Part shown: positions 1-5,249 of the stretch, piece by piece
How positions within the stretch are numbered: position 1 is the first letter of the stretch
Layout of the letters: every line of letters begins with the position of its first letter
From: Chitinophagales bacterium
GTDB lineage: Bacteria; Bacteroidota; Bacteroidia; Chitinophagales; UBA8649
DNA length: 7,660 nucleotides
Reading direction: 5' to 3'
Assembly (NCBI GenBank): GCA_016777395.1
Contig: JADHRO010000096.1
Location: forward strand, 1-7,660
Program-made: the position numbers and the translations under genes
Notes under the pieces: generated by a model
The model's input: only the letters and a program-made list of their open reading frames with translations
Database searches by the model: none
Told to the model about the DNA's origin: nothing

Positions 1-2511
1 GAGTTTCAGCGGGTTATATTAAAGTGCGGAGCTAGTGATAATTTTCCATTTGAGCCGGGAGGAGCACACATCAGAGATTCTTACATTAATGAAATGTCTC
101 AACTTGGAGACTTACGAATGGATGAACGGTCGAATGAATTTGCCGTTTTATATTTAAACGGGCAATATTGGGGGGTTTATGACATCAGGGAAAAGACGGA
201 TGATAGTGATTTTACCGATTATTATTATGACCAAGATGTCCCTAATATTCAATACCTCAAAACATGGGGGCAAACCTGGGAAGAATATGGTGCACCTAAT
301 TCGCAGGATGATTGGGATGATTTGGTTGATTTTATTGATAACAATAACATGACAGTTCCAGCTAACTATGATTATGTTGATTCAGTTTACAATACGGGAA
401 GTCTAATCGATTATTTTATTTTAAACGGATTTGTGGTATGTGCGGATTGGTTGAATTGGAATACAGGTTGGTGGAGAGGTATGGATCCAGCAGGAGATAA
501 GAAAAAATGGAGATATACCCTCTGGGATATGGATGCTTCTTTTGGGCACTACATCAACTATACTGGCGTACCAAGTCAATCTGCAAACGCGGACCCTTGT
601 GACCCTGAATCCCTTGGAAATCCAGGTGGTCAAGGTCATGTACCGATATGGAATAAGTTACAAACCAACGATGATTTCTTCGCTGACTACATCAATCGAT
701 ACGCGGAGTTAACCAGTACAGTCTTTACTTGCGACAGCATGCATAATCTTTTAGATAGAATGGTTGCCGAGATCCAACCAGAAATGCAAAGACATGCTAT
801 TCGATGGAATGGGAATTATAATACTTGGCTATCTAATGTTCAAGATATTCATGACTTCATCGATACGCGCTGTGTAGATGTGCCTGCTGGATTGGTCAAC
901 TGTAATCCAGAGATTTCTGGGCCTTATGAAGTGGTGTTTAATGTAGACCCACCCTTATCCGGTGAAATAGAGCTAAGCTCACTTACTCCTGCTACTTATC
1001 CCCATACATCCACTTATTTTGGTGGGGTTAATATTGATATCGATGCAGATGCTCTTCCAGGATGGATTTTTGATTATTGGACCATTGCAAATGACACCTT
1101 GTTGCCGGATAGCTTATCCGAAAATGCATTGTTTGATCTTAGTGGAAATGATTCCATTGTCGCACACTTTATACCAGATGTAGTTATTCCGCAAGATACC
1201 ATTACTTTTATTGTTTTAGGCGCTGGTTCTGGAACAATTGATATTAACGGAAGCAATCAATCTGCATTTCCATTAACAGACTACTTCAATAGTGGCTCTC
1301 TATTAACTTTGGCAGCGAATGCAAATCCTGGTTTCTTATTTTCTAATTGGAGTATGACAAATAATGTTGCAAATCCAAACAATACGTCTACCAACATTGC
1401 CGTCAACCTAAATGGGAATGATACCATCTACGCATTTTTTGACCCAATACCTGTGGATACTCTCGTGTTTATTGTCAATCCTTTAGGAGCTGGTAATCTA
1501 ACTATTAATGGGATAGCTCAAAGTACTTTCCCATACACAGGAATCTATACCAGCGGAGGCACCATGAATTTAAGCGCTAGTCCAAATGGTGGATATACTT
1601 TTAATAGTTGGGCGATGAGCATGCATACAGGTGCACCTAATAATCAATCTCCAAATATCAGTTTCACTTTGGGTGCAAATGATACAGTATTTGTCAATTT
1701 TGATGCAATCATTCTGGATACGATTGTATATTTGGTTGAACCTGTTGGAAGTGGTACAATTAATCTTAATTCCTCACCAATAGCACCCTTGCCTTTCACC
1801 GCAGTAAATCCTTCGGGTAGCATTATGAATATTCAAGGTAATGCCAATGCCAACTTCATATTTTCTTACTGGGAGGCAAATAACAATACTATAGCTAACA
1901 TAAATAACGCAGCTACAAGTTTCACCTCTTCGGCAAATGATACAGTAATTGCTCACTTTAGCTCTAACTTATTGGACACTTTAGTTGTTATTATGTTTCC
2001 AAACAATGCTGCCACCTTAAATATTGGAGGTAATACGGTAAGCTCCTCCCCTTATACGGGACTCTATCCTGTGAATTCAAACCTAGCTATTGAGGCAATT
2101 CCGAATCCGGGAAACAGTTTCAATCGATGGGAACTTAATACGCAAGTTTTAGCAGATTATAATCCACTGACATCTTTTGTGTTTATCAATCAAGATACTC
2201 TTTTTGCCTATATTAATGCACCTACTTTTGTCAGTAACCTTGGTGAGGATATCAATGAATTTTCGCTTTACCCAACTATCAACGATGGAAACTTTGTCGT
2301 TAACTATACATTGAACGAATATAGTGATCTGCATTTAAGCATCGTAAACCTAAAAGGTAAGTTGATCAAATCATGGAAATATTCTAAAGAACGGCCTGGA
2401 GTTGAATGGAGCAGAGCGCTATCATTTGAAGGCAGCGACGGTATGTACATTCTTCAAATTTCTAGTGAGAAAACACAAGTATCAGAAAAGCTAATCAAGC
2501 TTAGTAAATAA
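1..2511 (+). CDS. Secreted CotH-kinase-family protein with InlB-like repeats and T9SS sorting domain (5' partial)
   Basis: The frame is open from base 1 to the TAA at 2509-2511 (836 residues visible), so the start is upstream; the ATG at 94 is internal because conserved CotH sequence precedes it (LKCGASDN, residues 8-15). Seen, in order: a CotH-like domain with LYLNGQYWGVYDIREK (50-65), DWLNWN (149-154) and LWDMDASFG (174-182), whose Asp-x-Asp matches the metal/ATP-binding signature of CotH protein kinases; five tandem repeats (309-741); and a T9SS type-A sorting domain (about 754-836) with FSLYP near its start and GMYILQIS near its end. Known: CotH proteins are atypical kinases, described for spore-coat proteins and for bacterial effectors; the sorting domain directs export through the outer membrane and is usually cleaved. 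Inferred: a cell-surface or released protein; kinase activity and substrate are unknown. The repeats may act as spacers or adhesion modules. It converges on the FadL-family gene across a shared hairpin. Confidence 0.88.
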   Translation, partial: EFQRVILKCGASDNFPFEPGGAHIRDSYINEMSQLGDLRMDERSNEFAVLYLNGQYWGVYDIREKTDDSDFTDYYYDQDVPNIQYLKTWGQTWEEYGAPNSQDDWDDLVDFIDNNNMTVPANYDYVDSVYNTGSLIDYFILNGFVVCADWLNWNTGWWRGMDPAGDKKKWRYTLWDMDASFGHYINYTGVPSQSANADPCDPESLGNPGGQGHVPIWNKLQTNDDFFADYINRYAELTSTVFTCDSMHNLLDRMVAEIQPEMQRHAIRWNGNYNTWLSNVQDIHDFIDTRCVDVPAGLVNCNPEISGPYEVVFNVDPPLSGEIELSSLTPATYPHTSTYFGGVNIDIDADALPGWIFDYWTIANDTLLPDSLSENALFDLSGNDSIVAHFIPDVVIPQDTITFIVLGAGSGTIDINGSNQSAFPLTDYFNSGSLLTLAANANPGFLFSNWSMTNNVANPNNTSTNIAVNLNGNDTIYAFFDPIPVDTLVFIVNPLGAGNLTINGIAQSTFPYTGIYTSGGTMNLSASPNGGYTFNSWAMSMHTGAPNNQSPNISFTLGANDTVFVNFDAIILDTIVYLVEPVGSGTINLNSSPIAPLPFTAVNPSGSIMNIQGNANANFIFSYWEANNNTIANINNAATSFTSSANDTVIAHFSSNLLDTLVVIMFPNNAATLNIGGNTVSSSPYTGLYPVNSNLAIEAIPNPGNSFNRWELNTQVLADYNPLTSFVFINQDTLFAYINAPTFVSNLGEDINEFSLYPTINDGNFVVNYTLNEYSDLHLSIVNLKGKLIKSWKYSKERPGVEWSRALSFEGSDGMYILQISSEKTQVSEKLIKLSK
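925..2223 (+). repeat. Five tandem InlB-type (Flg_new_2-like) protein repeats
   Basis: Five diverged repeats within the CotH-family gene: 925-1194 (90 aa), 1195-1455 (87 aa), 1456-1716 (87 aa), 1717-1974 (86 aa) and 1975-2223 (83 aa). Units 2-5 open with DT(I/L) followed by a hydrophobic strand. Each has a central aromatic-x-x-Trp or close variant: WIFDYW, FLFSNW, YTFNSW, FIFSYW, NSFNRW. Each ends in an Asp-Ser/Thr-hydrophobic strand: GNDSIVAHF, GNDTIYAFF, ANDTVFVNF, ANDTVIAHF, NQDTLFAYI. This layout resembles the divergent InlB B-repeat families found in many bacterial surface proteins. The repetition is clear in protein but not at the DNA level, so the units are old duplications. The first and last units are the most diverged. 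Confidence 0.85.
2260..2508 (+). other. T9SS type-A C-terminal sorting domain
   Basis: The last 83 residues of the CotH-family protein fit the T9SS type-A sorting signal (TIGR04183-like): FSLYP, a DG turn followed by a beta strand (NFVVNYTL), a strand-GK turn (IVNLKGKLIKSW), then GMYILQIS and a Lys-rich final strand (KLIKLSK). The usual YPNP start is here YPTI, a variant of the commonest form. Such domains are recognised by the outer-membrane T9SS translocon and normally cleaved by the PorU sortase, which would put the protein on the surface or outside the cell. Confidence 0.8.
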
Positions 2512-2512
2512 A

Positions 2513-2546
2513 AAAAGGTCCTTCATCAAATGATGAAGGACCTTTT
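2513..2546. terminator. Bidirectional intrinsic terminator between convergent genes
   Basis: A perfect inverted repeat of 16 bp (AAAAGGTCCTTCATCA at 2513-2528, complement at 2531-2546) with a 2-nt centre, so the real loop is probably 4 nt or more. The G/C-containing part of the stem is flanked by an A-run on the left and a T-run on the right, so each strand reads stem followed by U-run. It starts 2 nt after the CotH-family stop and lies 23 nt past the stop of the minus-strand FadL-family gene, as expected for one terminator serving both. Confidence 0.88.
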
Positions 2547-2569
2547 CTCAGGGTTATTATTCAAGCTAC

Positions 2570-4096
2570 TTAATCTTTCATCAAATTTGGAGTGGTCTCA
2601 TTCTCATTATTGATTTTTATATTAAGCCCTAATCCAATGATATAGGAGTACTTTTTAAAGTCCATCGTGTAAGTGCCAGTATAATTGGCTGGTCTAACTG
2701 CTAAAGCATTACCATCCGCATAATTATGATTGTAAGTAAACTGTTGACCAACATTTCGTGTAAACATGGCCCCGAAATCAATACAAACAGAAGGATTAAA
2801 TGTTACCCGACCGCCCAAAGCAAAGGCGTGACCTGGTATCCAGAAATCTACATCGTTGTGATACTCTTCTTCAACACCTGCTCGGTTAAAAGTATATCCA
2901 CCACTTATGAGAAACTTATCAAACAATTGATATTCCGTAGCCAACTCGACCTCATAGTATCCATTTTTTAAATACTGCTCTCGGCCATTAAAATCAACTC
3001 CTTTAAAGAACATGTATCGCCCCCCAGTATTTACTCGCCATTTATCCGTGACTTGGTAACCTATGCCACCACTTATAAAGCCCGGCAAATCCGATCTTAT
3101 CTCCTCACCATCAATAAACACCGGACGGCCTCCTTGCATACCCCCATCTTTTCCATCTCTAACCAAAGTAGTCATTACAATTTTAGTACGATGTTCATAC
3201 TTTAAAGCGATAAATAATTTCTCAGTTGGCTGTATGAGCACACTCGGTATAAAATTAAAACCACTACCTTTTTGCCTGATATTAATAAATCGATCTGCAC
3301 CTAAGTCATCATAGATACCAGCAATTCCATCAAACGCTGGTTGACTAATTTCGTTACCAACAGCCCGCAAATAATCTCCTGGACTCATCCAATCATTCAA
3401 GGCCGAATTGTTAGTTTCAGCTAAGATTTCAATGTTAGAAACCTCCCCTTCACTTGAAACAATTTGTTGACTCCATCTAAAATCCATCCCAAATGAAAAG
3501 AACTTATTCAGTTTATAAGCAACACCAAGCTGCACTCCAGGGCTAAATCCTACCCCTTTATTCTGAAAATTATATCGATAATCAGTTATATTGCTGTATC
3601 CCGTTCCATTACTTGCATCATAATCAACTAAATTGAGTAGTCCTGGCAAATTAGTTATAGCTGCAGGAACATCTGCGATACCTCGATCAGAAACTGGTAA
3701 ATCTGCATAGTCAGCACCACCAGCACCACCCACAATCATGAAGGCTCCATGTAAGCTTATCTTATTAATGTTCCAGTTTACAAATACACTTGGAAATACA
3801 TAACTCTTTGCATTGCCTTCATACTTCTTGGGGTTTGAAGTATACAATTCATACTCACTTTCTACAGTACTGAATTGGTTTAAAATTTGATTATTGATGT
3901 CAATGTGAAAACCATTGCCCAAAGAAGGTAAATTTGCAGGGTTAAAAAAAACTGCATCCACGTCTATAGCGGTAGCCCTAGAAGGCATTCTTATAAATTG
4001 CGCACTTTGATTGGGTATTGTAAAAAGATTGGCTTGCTGAGAAAAGCAGAACATCGGTAAGAGAAAGATGAATGCTAAAGTGTAAAAGTTTTTCAT
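2570..4096 (-). CDS. OmpP1/FadL-family outer-membrane transport protein
   Basis: A complete 508-residue protein with ATG at 4096-4094 and stop at 2572-2570. Residues 1-19 are a signal peptide (basic start, hydrophobic core, CFS then Gln), consistent with signal peptidase I cleavage before Gln20. The mature N-terminus carries the FadL/OmpP1 signature: LFTIPNQSAQFIRMPSRAT (24-42), then DVDAVFFNPANL (45-56), the conserved NPA segment of the N-terminal hatch. A Gly-rich segment GGAGGA (123-128) follows, and the rest alternates polar and aromatic residues as in an outer-membrane beta-barrel, with many Tyr/Phe/Trp. Known: family members carry long-chain fatty acids or other hydrophobic compounds across the outer membrane; the substrate here cannot be told. 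The length is near the usual 430-500. After the last evident strand (YIIGLGLNIKI) there is a polar tail of about 14 residues. It stands alone on its strand, with no Shine-Dalgarno and no convincing promoter seen upstream. Confidence 0.88.
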   Translation of the reverse strand: MKNFYTLAFIFLLPMFCFSQQANLFTIPNQSAQFIRMPSRATAIDVDAVFFNPANLPSLGNGFHIDINNQILNQFSTVESEYELYTSNPKKYEGNAKSYVFPSVFVNWNINKISLHGAFMIVGGAGGADYADLPVSDRGIADVPAAITNLPGLLNLVDYDASNGTGYSNITDYRYNFQNKGVGFSPGVQLGVAYKLNKFFSFGMDFRWSQQIVSSEGEVSNIEILAETNNSALNDWMSPGDYLRAVGNEISQPAFDGIAGIYDDLGADRFINIRQKGSGFNFIPSVLIQPTEKLFIALKYEHRTKIVMTTLVRDGKDGGMQGGRPVFIDGEEIRSDLPGFISGGIGYQVTDKWRVNTGGRYMFFKGVDFNGREQYLKNGYYEVELATEYQLFDKFLISGGYTFNRAGVEEEYHNDVDFWIPGHAFALGGRVTFNPSVCIDFGAMFTRNVGQQFTYNHNYADGNALAVRPANYTGTYTMDFKKYSYIIGLGLNIKINNENETTPNLMKD

Positions 4097-4234
4097 TTTA
4101 AGTATATTTTTGAATTGCTAAAATAAGTAATTCAAACCTTGCTTAAGGCAGTTTTCAACATTTCGAGTGTCTGAATATCGATATATGTTAAAATTCGCAC
4201 CTTAAAAAGATAAAAATATTTAGTGTAAAAATCG

Positions 4235-4242
4235 CAACTTTG
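4235..4242 (+). promoter_or_regulatory. Candidate Bacteroidota -7 element for hldD
   Basis: CAACTTTG matches the Bacteroidota -7 consensus TAnnTTTG except for its first base, and ends 5 nt before the hldD ATG. No TTG was found at the expected -33 distance. If it is used, transcription would start at or within a few bases of the ATG, giving a leaderless or very short-leader mRNA, in line with the absence of a Shine-Dalgarno. The rest of the 4097-4247 divergent spacer is AT-rich and shows only a 10-bp palindrome (ATATCGATAT, 4175-4184). Confidence 0.3.
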
Positions 4243-4247
4243 CAAAA

Positions 4248-5204
4248 ATGATAGTGATTACAGGAGCAAGAGGGTTTATTGGAAGTAATTTAATTGAAAA
4301 GTTGAATGCTGAGGGTTATGAGGATTTAATTCTAGTGGATGAGATAGAAAATAAGGATAAAAATATTAATCTCAGCGACTGCAGATATGAAAAACTTATC
4401 GACCGATCTCATTTTTTGGATTGGTTTATTGAAAATTATAGCCTGGTCAAATTTGTTTTTCACCTCGGAGCAAGGACGGATACTGCGGAACAAAACGTAA
4501 AAATATTTACTGAGTTAAACTTAAATTATTCTAAATCGCTTTTTTCAATTTGCAGCAAACATCAAATCCCAATAATCTACGCCTCATCTGCAGCCACCTA
4601 TGGTAATGGAGAATTTGGTTACAATGACCAACACCCCATTCAACAATTAAAGCCTTTAAACCCTTATGGTTGGAGTAAGCAGAACTTTGATTTATGGGTT
4701 AAAGAACAAAATGAACAGCCGCCCTTTTGGGCTGGATTAAAATTCTTTAATGTATACGGCAAACACGAGGGCCATAAGCATCGAATGGCAAGTGTCATAC
4801 TTCACGCATATGATCAAATACAAAAAACAGGTAAAATGAGACTTTTCATGTCTCACAAAGAAGCTGTTGGTAATGGAGAACAAAAGCGAGATTTTATTGC
4901 TGTTCAAGATGTAGTCGACATCTGCTTTTATTTTTTCCTTCACCCAAAGGAAAGTGGATTATATAATGTGGGCACTGGACAAGCAAGAACATACAATGAT
5001 TTGTCCAATGCCTTGTTTTTAGCATTAAAAAAACCAACAAATATTGAATATATTCCTACACCCGAAGATATCAGAGAATCTTATCAATACTATACGCAGG
5101 CCGAGCTTAAAAAACTACGTTCGGCAGGCTATGAAAAAGCTTTTATATCTTTAGAAGAAGGGGTTGAAAAGTATGTCCAAGAATACTTGGGTGTTTCCTC
5201 ATAA
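4248..5204 (+). CDS. hldD: ADP-L-glycero-D-manno-heptose 6-epimerase
   Basis: A complete 318-residue extended short-chain dehydrogenase/reductase, close to the 310 residues of E. coli HldD (RfaD). Seen: the dinucleotide-binding GARGFIG (6-12) after the opening strand MIVIT; SSAATYG (113-119); the catalytic YxxxK as YGWSK, with Tyr140 and Lys144; FFNVYGKHEGHK, with Lys177 matching the second catalytic lysine of HldD; then KRDF, NVGTG and the C-terminal YTQAELKKLRSAGYEK typical of HldD. Known: it converts ADP-D-glycero-beta-D-manno-heptose to the L-glycero epimer for the LPS inner core, in the cytoplasm, with bound NADP. The start is firm: an in-frame stop lies at 4221-4223 with no other ATG between, and MIVITGARGFIG aligns with the family start. 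It probably leads an operon with the large gene 45 bp downstream, as no terminator separates them. Confidence 0.93.
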   Translation: MIVITGARGFIGSNLIEKLNAEGYEDLILVDEIENKDKNINLSDCRYEKLIDRSHFLDWFIENYSLVKFVFHLGARTDTAEQNVKIFTELNLNYSKSLFSICSKHQIPIIYASSAATYGNGEFGYNDQHPIQQLKPLNPYGWSKQNFDLWVKEQNEQPPFWAGLKFFNVYGKHEGHKHRMASVILHAYDQIQKTGKMRLFMSHKEAVGNGEQKRDFIAVQDVVDICFYFFLHPKESGLYNVGTGQARTYNDLSNALFLALKKPTNIEYIPTPEDIRESYQYYTQAELKKLRSAGYEKAFISLEEGVEKYVQEYLGVSS

Positions 5205-5249
5205 TCTCAAGCTTATTAAAGCGTTAAGAAGACACGAAAAGAATTGCAT

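Noticed and set aside
94..96. ATG at 94 as the start of the CotH-family gene
   Set aside because: The frame is open to base 1 and conserved CotH-like sequence precedes this ATG, so it is an internal Met.
421..639. Antisense open frame within the CotH-family gene, and similar short ones at 1074-1256, 1774-1956 and 2149-2334
   Set aside because: They lie opposite a well-supported coding frame, have no recognisable domains and read as low-quality shadow translations.
2726..3314. Plus-strand open frames opposite the FadL-family gene (2726-2971 and 3063-3314)
   Set aside because: The minus-strand frame has a signal peptide and family motifs throughout; these have none.
4037..4096. Lipoprotein signal in the FadL-family protein (Cys17)
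   Set aside because: The residues before the Cys (PMF) do not fit a lipobox, and FadL-family barrels are not lipoproteins; cleavage after Ser19 is the better reading.
4133..4158. Minus-strand AAGGTTTG with an upstream TTG as the FadL-gene promoter
   Set aside because: The -7 match is imperfect and the 15-nt spacing is short for Bacteroidota promoters; not strong enough to list.
4175..4184. 10-bp palindrome ATATCGATAT in the divergent spacer as an operator
   Set aside because: It is short and AT-rich, so likely by chance in such sequence; no second copy was seen nearby.
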